Positions 51,394 to 59,593 of a DNA stretch of 64,000 nt are shown here, one piece after another. Position 1 is the first letter of the stretch. Every line of letters begins with the position of its first letter. Origin of the DNA: Streptomyces geranii (GTDB lineage Bacteria; Actinomycetota; Actinomycetes; Streptomycetales; Streptomycetaceae); contig NZ_PJME01000018.1 of the NCBI RefSeq assembly GCF_002954775.1, forward strand, positions 99,234-163,233. The letters are read 5' to 3'. The notes below the pieces were generated by a model. It saw only the letters and a list, made by a program, of their open reading frames with translations, was not told the DNA's origin and did no database searches. Made by a program: the position numbers and the translations under genes.

Positions 51394-51418
51394 CGTCTGG
51401 GGGCGCAGCCCCCAGACG
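51394..51418. terminator. Bidirectional hairpin between convergent genes
   Basis: CGTCTGGGGGC (51394-51404) pairs exactly with GCCCCCAGACG (51408-51418) around the loop GCA, an 11-bp perfect stem. It lies between the PPOX gene and the LysR gene. Adjoining sequence (CTTCAGCCCGTC before, GGGAACGGGTAGGGGCGGCG after) is of a type I recall from many Streptomyces intergenic regions. Confidence 0.8.
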
Positions 51419-51456
51419 GATGGGAACGGGTAGGGGCGGCGAGGGCGAAACAGAAC

Positions 51457-52359
51457 TCACCCGATCCCCCGCCCCACCACCCGCAACGCATCCACCGCCG
51501 CCCGAATGGACGGCCTCCGATCCGCATCCGCCCGCCACACCACATACACATGCCGCCGCACCCGCTGCCGAAGCGGCACAGTGACCACCCCGGCCGGCAC
51601 CGGCTGCCGGCCGAGCAGCGGCGCAATGCACACCCCCAGCCCCGCCGCCACCAACGCCAACTGCGTATGCGTCTCCGCCGCCCGGTGCCCGACACACGGC
51701 TCGACCCCCATCGACCGCAGCGTGAACATCAGCCACTCATGGCAGAACTCCCCCTCGCCCCAGGTGATCCACTCGTCCTCGGCGAACTCCCCGAGATCCA
51801 CTTCACCCCGCCCCGCGAGCGGATGCCCGACCGGCATCGCCACATCCGCCGGATCGTCGAGGACGGACGCCTTCACCAGCCCGTCCGGCAACGGCATCGG
51901 CTTGTTGTACCAGTCGAGCACGACCGCCAGATCCAGGTCCCCGCGCACGACCCCCGCGACCCCGGCCTCCGGCTCCAGCTCGCACGACCGCACCCGCAGC
52001 CCGGGATGCGCGGCGCGCAGCGCGGCCAGCGCGGCCGGAAACAGCCCGCGCGCCGCTGTCGGGAACGCCGACAGCCGCAGCTCGCCGACCACCTGCCCGC
52101 GCTGCGCCTCCAGATCGGACTGGGCCAGCTCGACCTGGGACAGGATGCGCGCGGCGTGGTCGGCGAGCAGCCGCCCGGCGTCGGTGAGCCGCACCCCCCG
52201 GCCGTTCTTGGCGAGGAGCTGCTGCCCCACCTCCCGCTCCAGCTTGGACATCTGCTGCGAGACGGCCGACGTCGTCACATGCAGCCCCTCGGCCGCCCCG
52301 CTGACCGAGCCGTGCCGGGCGAGGGCGTCGAGGGTGCGCAGGCGCTCCAGATTCAACAT
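51457..52359 (-). CDS. LysR-family transcriptional regulator
   Basis: This is a 300-residue LysR regulator. The N-terminal winged helix reads LERLRTLDALARHGSVSGAAEGLHVTTSAVSQQMSKLEREVG, followed by the linker helix and an effector domain with FPTAARGLFPAALAAL and VAAGLGVCIAPLLG. It is divergent from an EamA transporter gene and its probable operator sits between them, so it likely controls that exporter. The co-inducer is unknown. Confidence 0.93.
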   Translation of the reverse strand: MLNLERLRTLDALARHGSVSGAAEGLHVTTSAVSQQMSKLEREVGQQLLAKNGRGVRLTDAGRLLADHAARILSQVELAQSDLEAQRGQVVGELRLSAFPTAARGLFPAALAALRAAHPGLRVRSCELEPEAGVAGVVRGDLDLAVVLDWYNKPMPLPDGLVKASVLDDPADVAMPVGHPLAGRGEVDLGEFAEDEWITWGEGEFCHEWLMFTLRSMGVEPCVGHRAAETHTQLALVAAGLGVCIAPLLGRQPVPAGVVTVPLRQRVRRHVYVVWRADADRRPSIRAAVDALRVVGRGIG

Positions 52360-52361
52360 GT

Positions 52362-52411
52362 AAGCGATTCTACGAGATCACCCGAACAAACAATCGCTTG
52401 TACTACGCGAT
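52362..52411. promoter_or_regulatory. LysR-type operator region
   Basis: AAGCGATT (52362-52369) and AATCGCTT (52392-52399) form an inverted repeat separated by 22 bp. TACGAGATCA (52371-52380) and TACGCGATCA (52402-52411) form a direct repeat beside it. The region lies between the divergent LysR and EamA starts. Confidence 0.55.
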
Positions 52412-52432
52412 CAACTCCGGAATCGTGGAGTC

Positions 52433-53434
52433 ATGAGCCGCCCCACCACCTCGAACCCCACACCACAGCCACGCACACCCACGCCTGCACCCACACCCAC
52501 ACCCACACCCACACCCACACTCTCGCCGACTCACCGCACCCCCACCCTCGACTGGCGCATCCGCTTCGGCGCCCTCTCCCTCATCTGGGGCTTCAGCTTC
52601 CTGCTGATCAAGGTCGGCACGCAGGGCTTCGCCCCGTTCCAAGTCACCTTCGGACGGCTCCTGTTCGGTACGGCGGTCCTGGCGGCGGCGCTGGCGGTGA
52701 AGCGGGAGCGGCTCCCGCGCGGCACGCGCACATGGGGGCATCTCGCGGTGGCCGCCTTCCTGCTGAACGCACTGCCGTTCTCCCTGTTCGCGTACGCCGA
52801 GCTGACGATCCCGTCCACCCTCGCGGGCATCTGCAACGCGACCTCACCCCTCTGGGGCATGGCGCTGTCCCTGATAGCGCTCTCGGAGGACCGCCCGACG
52901 CGGGTGCGGGTGGCCGGGCTCGGCCTGGGCTTCCTGGGCGTACTGACCGTCCTCGGCACCTGGCAGGGCTTCCACGGCCTGGACACGAGGGGCACGGCAC
53001 TGGCACTGCTTGCCTCACTCAGCTACCCGATCGGCTGGATCTACGTCCGCCGCACACTCGCGGGTTCGAGCCACTCCCATCTGTCGCTCAGCGGCGCCCA
53101 GTTGCTGCTGGCCACGCTCCAACTGGCCGTGGTCACGCCGCTGTTCACCGGGATACCCGACGGCCTCCCGCTGGGCCCGCTGCTCGCGATCGTCGCCCTG
53201 GGCGCGCTGGGCACGGGCTTCGCGATGCTGCTCCAGTACGGCCTGGTCGCCGAGACGGGCCCGACGACGGCCCAGATGGTCACGTACTTCATCCCGGTCA
53301 TCGCGACGGTCGCGGGCGTCACCCTGCTCGGCGAGACCCTGACCTGGTCGACACCGGTGGGCGCGGTGGTGGTGCTGGCAGGGGCGGCACTCACGCAGGC
53401 CGGCTCCGGCCGACGGGCGAGGAGCGAACACTGA
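52433..53434 (+). CDS. EamA-family (DMT) transporter with Pro-Thr N-terminus
   Basis: This is a 333-residue drug/metabolite exporter with ten membrane segments from about residue 45. It opens with FGALSLIWGFSFLLIKVGTQGFAPF, continues through AFLLNALPFSLFAYAELTIPSTLAGICNATSPLWG, and ends with TPVGAVVVLAGAALTQAG. The first 40 residues are a Pro/Thr run encoded by a hexanucleotide repeat. The real start could lie nearer the first membrane segment, but only the ATG at 52433 is evident. It is probably controlled by the divergent LysR gene. Confidence 0.88.
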   Translation: MSRPTTSNPTPQPRTPTPAPTPTPTPTPTLSPTHRTPTLDWRIRFGALSLIWGFSFLLIKVGTQGFAPFQVTFGRLLFGTAVLAAALAVKRERLPRGTRTWGHLAVAAFLLNALPFSLFAYAELTIPSTLAGICNATSPLWGMALSLIALSEDRPTRVRVAGLGLGFLGVLTVLGTWQGFHGLDTRGTALALLASLSYPIGWIYVRRTLAGSSHSHLSLSGAQLLLATLQLAVVTPLFTGIPDGLPLGPLLAIVALGALGTGFAMLLQYGLVAETGPTTAQMVTYFIPVIATVAGVTLLGETLTWSTPVGAVVVLAGAALTQAGSGRRARSEH

Positions 53435-53509
53435 CCGGCTCCCCCTCTTCACCGGCCCTCCGGGAACACCGAAAGCCCTGCCCGTCGGACCAGGCCGCAC
53501 GGCTCGCGA

Positions 53510-53546
53510 TCACGCCCTAGACGTGCGGTCACGTCCTAGACGTACG
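53510..53546 (+). repeat. 18-bp direct repeat at the end of the MocR gene
   Basis: TCACGCCCTAGACGTGCG (53510-53527) and TCACGTCCTAGACGTACG (53529-53546) match at 16 of 18 positions with a 19-bp period. The second copy includes the stop codon of the leftward MocR gene. Confidence 0.6.
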
Positions 53547-54870
53547 ACCGCCCGCCCTCCACCGGCGCCACCGCCAGCGCGATCGCATCCGCCAACGGCC
53601 CCGTCTCCTCCGGGGTCAGCGTCGCGACGGTCACCCGGATTCCGGGCGGCGCGTTCATCCGGAAGCGGGCGCCGGGGGCGACGGCCCAGCCTGCGTGCAG
53701 CAGCCGGGCGACCGCGCCGGTCTCGTCCGGGACCGGGATCCAGACGTTCAGCCCGCTGCGCCCGTGGGCCGCGACCCCGCGCCGCGCCAGCGCGTCGATC
53801 AGCGCGTCCCGGCGCCGCCCGTACGCCGATGCCACGGCGGGGGCGTCCAGCGCGTCGTCGGCCCACAGTCGTACGACGGCCCGTTGGAGCAGTCGGCTGA
53901 CCCAGCCGGGCCCGAGCCGCTGTCGGCCCAGGACCCGGTCGACGGTGACGGGGTCCCCGGTGAGGACGGCGAGGCGCAGGTCGGGGCCGTACGCCTTGGC
54001 GACCGCGCGGACGAACGCCCAGTGCCGGGTGACGCCGGCCAGCGGGTGGAGGGGCTGGTCGACGATCCGGTAGCCGTGGTCGTCCTCGACGAGCAGGGTC
54101 TCGGGGTGCTCCTTGAGCACGGAACGCAGGGCACGCGCACGCGTGGCGCTCAGCGCAGCCCCGGTCGGGTTCTGCGCCCGGTCCGTGACGACCAGCGCCC
54201 GCGCCCCGGCCGCCAGGGCCCGCCGTACGTCCTCGGCGAGCGGCCCCTCGTCGTCGACGCCCACCGGAACCATGCGCAGCCCGAGCGCCGGTACGAGGTC
54301 GAGCAGCCCGCCCCACCCGGGGTCCTCGACGGCGACGGTGTCACCGGGCTTGAGGTGTACGGCGAGGACGCGCTCGATGCTGTCCAGCGCGCCGGAGGTG
54401 ACGGCGAGGGGCCCGTCCGGCACCCCGTCGGCGTCGAGGTCGGCGCGGGCGATGCGGGCCAGCTCCGGTTCGACGGTGGCGTCGCCGTAGAGGACCGGCT
54501 CGCGGTCCGCCTGCGCACCGGCCGCCGCGAAGGCCGCCGCCAGTGACGGCAGCAGCGCCGGATCGGGGTTGCCGTTCGCCACGTCCCGTACGCCGGAGGG
54601 CACCTCCACGCGGATGTACTCGCGCCCGGTGGTGGCCGGCTTGGAGCGCACCCGGCTGCCGCGCCGCCCATGGGTCTCGATGACCCCGCGCTCCCGCAGC
54701 GTGCGGTAGGCGGCGGCGACGGTATTGGGATTCACTCCGAGCCGCTCCGCCAACTCCCGCATCGGCGGCAGCAGTTGACCGGGTTCCAGCTCCCCGGCAC
54801 CCACCGCGCGCTCGACGCTCGCGGAAATCTCTGCTGCGCCCCGACCTTCGATCCGATATTCTCCTAGCAC
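53536..54870 (-). CDS. MocR-family GntR/aminotransferase regulator
   Basis: This is a 444-residue MocR-type regulator. Residues 1-75 are a GntR winged helix (GQLLPPMRELAERLGVNPNTVAAAYRTLRERGVIETHGRRGSRV). Residues about 100-440 are a class I aminotransferase-like domain with YGDATVEPELARIA, VTSGALDSIERVLAVHLKPGDTVAVEDPGWGG, DRAQNPTGAALS and the PLP Lys in RAVAKAYGPDLRLAV. PLP probably serves as effector. The start is GTG at 54870, inside a likely operator. It is divergent from a PPOX-fold gene, consistent with control of vitamin B6-linked functions. Confidence 0.92.
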   Translation of the reverse strand: MLGEYRIEGRGAAEISASVERAVGAGELEPGQLLPPMRELAERLGVNPNTVAAAYRTLRERGVIETHGRRGSRVRSKPATTGREYIRVEVPSGVRDVANGNPDPALLPSLAAAFAAAGAQADREPVLYGDATVEPELARIARADLDADGVPDGPLAVTSGALDSIERVLAVHLKPGDTVAVEDPGWGGLLDLVPALGLRMVPVGVDDEGPLAEDVRRALAAGARALVVTDRAQNPTGAALSATRARALRSVLKEHPETLLVEDDHGYRIVDQPLHPLAGVTRHWAFVRAVAKAYGPDLRLAVLTGDPVTVDRVLGRQRLGPGWVSRLLQRAVVRLWADDALDAPAVASAYGRRRDALIDALARRGVAAHGRSGLNVWIPVPDETGAVARLLHAGWAVAPGARFRMNAPPGIRVTVATLTPEETGPLADAIALAVAPVEGGRSYV

Positions 54871-54893
54871 AACACAGATTATGTACTAGTGCA
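54864..54893. promoter_or_regulatory. Probable MocR operator/divergent promoter region
   Basis: CTAGCAC (54864-54870) and CTAGTGC (54886-54892) give facing GCAC/GTGC half-sites. The less GC-rich DNA between and after them (ACAGATTATGTA, AATATGAA) suits the promoters of both the MocR gene and the PPOX gene at 54935. Confidence 0.45.
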
Positions 54894-54934
54894 ATATGAA
54901 TCGCAACCGTAACCGTATTCACGAGGAGACCACG

Positions 54935-55654
54935 ATGCCGGGGACCCCCACACAGAACCCAGCCCAGAACGCAGCCCAGGGCTCGACCCAGGACACGGGC
55001 GGCGACACCTACCCCCCGACCGACCGCACGGTCCCGACCCGCTCCGCGAACCGGGCCTCGTACGACAAGGAGGCGGTGCACGCGATCCTCGACGAGGGGT
55101 ATGTGTGCCACCTCGGCTTCGTCCGGGACAGCGCTCCGGTCGTGCTGCCGACGCTGTACGCGCGGCTCGGCGAGCGGCTCTATGTGCATGGGTCGACGGG
55201 TTCGCGCCCGCTGCGGATGACGGGCAAGGCGGACCCGGGGCTGCCGGTCTGCCTGACGGTCACGCACGTGGACGCGCTGGTCCTGGCCCGGTCCGCCTTC
55301 CACCACTCGATCAACTACCGCTCGGTGGTCGTGCACGGCATCGCCCACCAGGTGACGGACCCGGACGAGAAGCGCCTGGCCCTGGACGTCCTGGTCGACA
55401 ACGTCGTGGCCGGCCGCTCGGCCGACTCCCGGCCCGCCAACGCCAAGGAGCTGGCCGCCACTTCGGTGATCCGCATCGACCTCGCCGAGGTCTCCGCGAA
55501 GGCGCGCACGGGCGGGGTGAACGACGAGCCCGAGGACCTCGCCCTCCCCCACTGGGCCGGTGTGGTCCCGCTCCGCAAGGGCTACGAACCCGCGCTCGCC
55601 GACGCCGAGTTGGCACCGGAGACCCGGCTCCCCGACTACCTCAAGGCACTCTGA
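54935..55654 (+). CDS. PPOX-fold flavin-binding protein
   Basis: This is a 239-residue split-barrel protein of the pyridoxamine 5'-phosphate oxidase superfamily. An N-terminal low-complexity region of about 40 residues precedes HAILDEGYVCHLGFVRDSAPVVLPTLYARLGERLYVHGSTGSRPLRMTG, and VLARSAFHHSINYRSVVVHGIAH follows. Cofactor residues suggest FMN, with an unknown substrate. GAGGAG lies before the ATG at 54935; an earlier in-frame ATG at 54896 adds 13 residues. It is divergent from MocR and followed after 5 bp by the PaiB-like gene, so all three form one regulatory unit. Confidence 0.88.
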   Translation: MPGTPTQNPAQNAAQGSTQDTGGDTYPPTDRTVPTRSANRASYDKEAVHAILDEGYVCHLGFVRDSAPVVLPTLYARLGERLYVHGSTGSRPLRMTGKADPGLPVCLTVTHVDALVLARSAFHHSINYRSVVVHGIAHQVTDPDEKRLALDVLVDNVVAGRSADSRPANAKELAATSVIRIDLAEVSAKARTGGVNDEPEDLALPHWAGVVPLRKGYEPALADAELAPETRLPDYLKAL

Positions 55655-55659
55655 TCCCG

Positions 55660-56292
55660 ATGCTGATCCATCCCTGGGACGCCTCGCACGAGGACGCCGA
55701 GTGGCAACAGTGGCTGTCCGCCCACGACTTCGGCCAGCTCGCGGTCACCGGCCCGCCGGGCGAGGCGCCGTACGTCCAGCCGCTGCACTTCGCCTACGAT
55801 CCTGAACTCGACGAGGCGGTAACGCACTTGGCCCGTCCCAACCCGCTCTGGTCCGCGCTGGAGCGGAACCCGGCCGTGCTGCTCAGCGTGGTCGACGACT
55901 ACACCTTCATCCCCGGCCCGTGGCAGGCGGCGCCGGAGGGCCCGCCCGAGCACGGCACCCCGACGAGCTTCTACGCGGCCGTCCAACTCCACTGCACCGC
56001 CCATGTGGTGGACGATCCGACGGAGAAGGCAGCCCTGCTCAACCGCCAGCTGGGCCACTTCCAGCCGGAGGGCGGCTCGGCACGGGTGGCGGCGGGCGAG
56101 GAGCCGTACGGCAGGATGCTCTCCGGCATCCGTGGCATCAGGCTCGAAGTGACGGACGTACGGGCGAAGTTCAAGTACGCCGAGAAGAAGCCGGTGGAGG
56201 TCCAGGACCGGATCGCGGCCGACCTCGCGGCGCGGGGCGGGCCACGGGACGCGGCGGCACTGGCGGTCCAGCGGCACAGACGGGGCCTTTAG
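55660..56292 (+). CDS. PaiB-like FMN-binding negative regulator
   Basis: This is a 210-residue member of the PaiB/FMN-binding negative transcriptional regulator family, a PPOX-fold group without a helix-turn-helix. MLIHPWDASHEDAEWQQWLSAHDFGQLAVTG at the start, then YVQPLHFAYDPELDEAVTHLARPNPLWSAL, AVLLSVVDDYTFIP and AKFKYAEKKPVEVQDRIAADLAARG, are characteristic. The start is ATG at 55660, 5 bp after the upstream stop, so it is translationally linked. Enzymatic or regulatory function cannot be separated from sequence. Confidence 0.87.
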   Translation: MLIHPWDASHEDAEWQQWLSAHDFGQLAVTGPPGEAPYVQPLHFAYDPELDEAVTHLARPNPLWSALERNPAVLLSVVDDYTFIPGPWQAAPEGPPEHGTPTSFYAAVQLHCTAHVVDDPTEKAALLNRQLGHFQPEGGSARVAAGEEPYGRMLSGIRGIRLEVTDVRAKFKYAEKKPVEVQDRIAADLAARGGPRDAAALAVQRHRRGL

Positions 56293-56311
56293 CGGGCCCC
56301 TCAACTCCCGT

Positions 56312-57307
56312 TCAACTCCCGTCGCCGCCGGGCTCGTCGGCGACCGGCACATCGCCACGCCCCAGCCCCCGACCCTGCCCCTGGCCCGGTCCCAGTCCTC
56401 GCGGCTGTCCATGCGGCTGTCCATGCGGCTGTCCCTGCCTTCGCCCCAGCTGCTCGCCGGCCTTCGCGGAACCGGCGAACTCCGGGGCGTTGAGGCTCCC
56501 CAGCAGGGCGAGCAGTTCCGCGTCACGACTGCCGGGCTCGGCGTGGAAGACGACGAGGAGGAGGCCGTCCGAGCCGCCGATGTCGAGCTTGTCGCAGTGC
56601 AGTTCGAGGTCGCCGACCTGCGGGTGGTTCAGCCGGCTGACGCGGGCGCGCATGGGGACGACGTCGTGGCGCCCCCAGAGCACCCGGAAGCGTTCGCTGC
56701 GCACGGACAGTTCGCCGACCAGTTCGACCAGGCGCGGATCGTCGACCTCGGCACCGGCCCGCGCGCGCAGGTTCGCGACGATCCCGGCGGTCAGGTCCTC
56801 CCAGTCGCGGTGCAGTTCGCGGGCGGCGGGGTCGAGGAACACAATCCGCAGCAGGTTCACCCCGAGGGCGTAGTGCGGGGACAGGGCACGGCACAGCGCG
56901 TTCACCGCGAGCACGTCGGCGTACTGGTTCTGCACATAGGCGGGGGTGGTGGGCCAGCCGTCGATGAGCTGCCGGATGCTCATCGGCACCTGGGCCGGCT
57001 TCGCCGCACGGCCACGCGGCCCGGGCCGTCGCGCGGTCCCCGTCAGGCCGACCAGGTGGCGGGTCGCGTCGGAGTCCAGGAGCAGCACCCGGGCGACCGC
57101 TTCGAGCACCTGGACGGACGGATTGCGGTCCCGTCCCTGCTCAAGCCGTAGGTAGTAGTCGGAGCTGATGCCGGCGAGCGTCGCGACCTCCTCCCGGCGC
57201 AGTCCGGGCACCCGGCGCAGACCGCCGCCGCTGAGCCCGACGTCCTCGGGCCTGACCAGCTCCCGGCGGGCCCGCAGGAACTCGCCGAGCACGTTGTTGG
57301 CGTCCAT
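56312..57307 (-). CDS. XRE regulator with MmyB-like ligand-binding domain
   Basis: This is a 331-residue regulator. Residues 1-90 hold an XRE helix-turn-helix (LRREEVATLAGISSDYYLRLEQGRDRNPSVQVLEAVARVLLLD). Residues 105-270 are the MmyB-like domain, with YVQNQYADVLAVNALCRALSP and REFxxLWxxHDV-like SERFRVLWGRHDVVPM. The last ~50 residues are a Gln/Pro/His/Gly repeat encoded by tandem 12-bp units. The ATG at 57307 has GGAGGG close by. It is divergent from an aldo/keto reductase gene, its probable target. Confidence 0.9.
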   Translation of the reverse strand: MDANNVLGEFLRARRELVRPEDVGLSGGGLRRVPGLRREEVATLAGISSDYYLRLEQGRDRNPSVQVLEAVARVLLLDSDATRHLVGLTGTARRPGPRGRAAKPAQVPMSIRQLIDGWPTTPAYVQNQYADVLAVNALCRALSPHYALGVNLLRIVFLDPAARELHRDWEDLTAGIVANLRARAGAEVDDPRLVELVGELSVRSERFRVLWGRHDVVPMRARVSRLNHPQVGDLELHCDKLDIGGSDGLLLVVFHAEPGSRDAELLALLGSLNAPEFAGSAKAGEQLGRRQGQPHGQPHGQPRGLGPGQGQGRGLGRGDVPVADEPGGDGS

Positions 57308-57452
57308 CCCTCCACCGTAGATCGGCCGGCTCGGGATGTGGGTGTCCCTGTCGCACCCAGGAACAGCGGGGTACTGCCACGCGCGGGCGGGCCGGGGCAG
57401 GCTCGACGCAGTACGGCGACACCATCGGCGGCACGCGACGAGAGGCCCCACC

Positions 57453-58349
57453 ATGACCGACACGACCCCCCTTCCCGGCGGAACCCTGACCCCGGCCGAG
57501 GGTCTGACCCTGACGCGCATGGGGTACGGAGCGATGCAGCTGGCGGGACCGCAGGTGTTCGGGCCGCCGAAGGACCCCGACGAGGCGGTGGCGGTGCTGC
57601 GCGAGGCCGTCGACCGGGGCATCACCCACATCGACACCAGCGACTTCTACGGCCCGACGGTCGTCAACGAACTGATCAGGAAGGCCCTGTCCCCCTACCC
57701 CGCCGACCTTCGCATCGTCACGAAGGTGGGCGCCCGGCGCGGCCCCGACGCCGGTTGGCTGCCCGCGCTGGACCCCGAGAGTCTCAGGGCGGCCGTCCAC
57801 GACAACCTCCGGAACCTCGGTGTGGACGTGCTCGACGTGGTGAACCTGCGGGTCGGCACGGACCACACGGCCGGTGAGCAGCCGCTCGCCGAGCAGTTCG
57901 GGGTACTGGCCGAGCTGCGGAAGGAGGGGCTGATCCGGCATCTCGGGGTCAGCGCGGTGGGCGACGCCCAGTTGACCGAGGCGCAGGCCGTCGCCCCGGT
58001 CGTCACCGTGCAGAACCTCTACAACCTGGCCAACCGCGAGGACGACGCGCTGGTCGAGCGGTGCGCGGCGGAGAACATCGCGTTCGCGCCGTTCTTCCCG
58101 CTCGGCGGCTTCACCCCGCTCCAGTCGCGGACCCTCACCGATGTCGCCGCCCGCCTCGGCGCCTCGCCGCAGCAGGTCGCCCTGGCCTGGCTGCTCCAGC
58201 GCTCGCCGAGCATCGTCCTCATCCCCGGTACGTCCGCACGCGCCCACCTCCGCGAGAACATCGCGGCGGCTGACCTGAAGCTGCCGCCGGAGATCATCGC
58301 GGAGCTGGACACGATCGGCACCGCGAAGCCCCCGGCGCAGGGCGCCTGA
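57453..58349 (+). CDS. Aldo/keto reductase
   Basis: This is a 298-residue NADPH-dependent aldo/keto reductase. MGYGAMQLAG, HIDTSDFYGPTVVNELIRKAL with the catalytic Asp and Tyr, LRIVTKVGARRGPDAGW with the catalytic Lys, and HLGVSAVGDAQLTEAQAVAPVVTVQNLYNL are the family motifs. The C-terminus reads PGTSARAHLRENIAAADLKLPPEI. It is cytosolic, with a carbonyl substrate that is unknown. Its start is 145 bp from the divergent XRE/MmyB-type regulator. Confidence 0.92.
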   Translation: MTDTTPLPGGTLTPAEGLTLTRMGYGAMQLAGPQVFGPPKDPDEAVAVLREAVDRGITHIDTSDFYGPTVVNELIRKALSPYPADLRIVTKVGARRGPDAGWLPALDPESLRAAVHDNLRNLGVDVLDVVNLRVGTDHTAGEQPLAEQFGVLAELRKEGLIRHLGVSAVGDAQLTEAQAVAPVVTVQNLYNLANREDDALVERCAAENIAFAPFFPLGGFTPLQSRTLTDVAARLGASPQQVALAWLLQRSPSIVLIPGTSARAHLRENIAAADLKLPPEIIAELDTIGTAKPPAQGA

Positions 58350-58363
58350 CTCTCACCTCTCCC

Positions 58364-59332
58364 TCAGCCGAACACCCGCACACCCTCCGTACTCTCCCCC
58401 GCCCCCTTCCCGGCACCGCGCGTCTCCGCGACCGCGAGCCCGGCCACCGCGCCCAGCATCAGCAGGGTGCCCACGACGGTCGCCGCCGTGAGCCGCTCGC
58501 CGAGCAGGGTGACGGCGAGGACGGCGGCGCTCACCGGTTCCAGCAGCATGATCACGGAGACGGTCGCCGAGCGGACGACGGCGGCCCCGGCGAAGTACAG
58601 CCCGTACGCCAGGGCGGTGGGCACGGCGGCGACGTAGACGAGAAGGCCGAGAAACCACAGCCCGGCACCAGCACTGGTGTGCGACAGAAGCCCCTCGGCG
58701 AGCGCGAACGGCAGCAGACAGAGCGTGGTGACGCCGAAGGCCCTGACGGACGTACCGAACGCGTCCGTCGCCCCTTCCCGCCCCCACCACCGGGTGAGGA
58801 GGGTCAGCACGGCGTACCCGACCGCCGCCAGCACGGCCCAGCCGACACCCGACGACCGCACCTCGGCGCCACCGCCGCCCAGCACCAGCACCGCGAGCCC
58901 GGCGAGCGCCCCGACGACGGCGACGGTCCCGCCCGCGCCCAGCCGCTCGCCCATGGTCAGCCGGGCGCCCAGCGCGATGAGAACGGGCCCGGCGCCGAGC
59001 GTGACGACGGTGGCGACCGCGAGGCCGGTGGCCTGGACGGCGGCGAAGTAGGCGGTCTGGAACACGGCGAGCGAGAGTCCGGTGGCCCCGGCGCGCAGGG
59101 CCTTCCGGCGCCAGGGCTCGGCCCTGACGGGCGTACGGCGGCTCAGCGACCGGGCGAGGAGCAGCAGCACGAAGCCGCCCGCGCAGCGCCAGAAGGAGAG
59201 GGCGACTGGGCCCAGGTCGCTCACCCGGTAGACGAGGGAGGCGGCGGCGCCCGCGGTGCCCCAGGCGGCACCGGCGACGATCAGGAAGAGCAGGCCTCGC
59301 CCGACGGGCAGGCCGGAGGCAGGGTTGGACAC
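58364..59332 (-). CDS. EamA-family (DMT) transporter
   Basis: This is a 322-residue transporter with ten membrane segments in two EamA repeats: GRGLLFLIVAGAAWGTAGAAASLVYRVSDLGPVALSFWR, then VFQTAYFAAVQATGLAVATVVTLGAGPVLIALGARLTMGERL, and in the second half ALAYGLYFAGAAVVRSATVSVIMLLEPVSAAVLAVTLLGERL. The sequence is complete. It is likely an exporter of a metabolite. Repeated GTCGATTCATC elements lie 140-180 bp upstream of its start. Confidence 0.9.
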   Translation of the reverse strand: MSNPASGLPVGRGLLFLIVAGAAWGTAGAAASLVYRVSDLGPVALSFWRCAGGFVLLLLARSLSRRTPVRAEPWRRKALRAGATGLSLAVFQTAYFAAVQATGLAVATVVTLGAGPVLIALGARLTMGERLGAGGTVAVVGALAGLAVLVLGGGGAEVRSSGVGWAVLAAVGYAVLTLLTRWWGREGATDAFGTSVRAFGVTTLCLLPFALAEGLLSHTSAGAGLWFLGLLVYVAAVPTALAYGLYFAGAAVVRSATVSVIMLLEPVSAAVLAVTLLGERLTAATVVGTLLMLGAVAGLAVAETRGAGKGAGESTEGVRVFG

Positions 59333-59470
59333 GAGAGTCTCTCCGCGGACGCGCGGAGACCGGCCGGAAAGGGGGCGGCGACCGCGCGGAAGGTGACGAA
59401 AGGACCCGGGCCCCTCAGGGCGCGACGGGATCCTCGGACTTCGTCTGCGGGCAACACCACGCGGCCCGAC

Positions 59471-59513
59471 GTCGATTCATCGATGGGTCGATACATCAAG
59501 TCGATTCATCGAT
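59471..59513. promoter_or_regulatory. Three direct repeats of GTCGATWCATC upstream of EamA gene
   Basis: GTCGATTCATCGAT occurs at 59471-59484 and again at 59500-59513, with GTCGATACATC at 59487-59497 between them. Each contains or abuts the palindromic ATCGAT. The cluster looks like a cooperative operator for the leftward EamA gene at 58364-59332. The rest of 59333-59593 holds no gene that I can support. Confidence 0.55.
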
Positions 59514-59593
59514 ACGTCGGACAGGTTCTGGGGAGCCCGCCTCAGGCGGCCGGAGGCGGAAGGACGAGTGCTCGCGCGTGCATGACAGCGACC

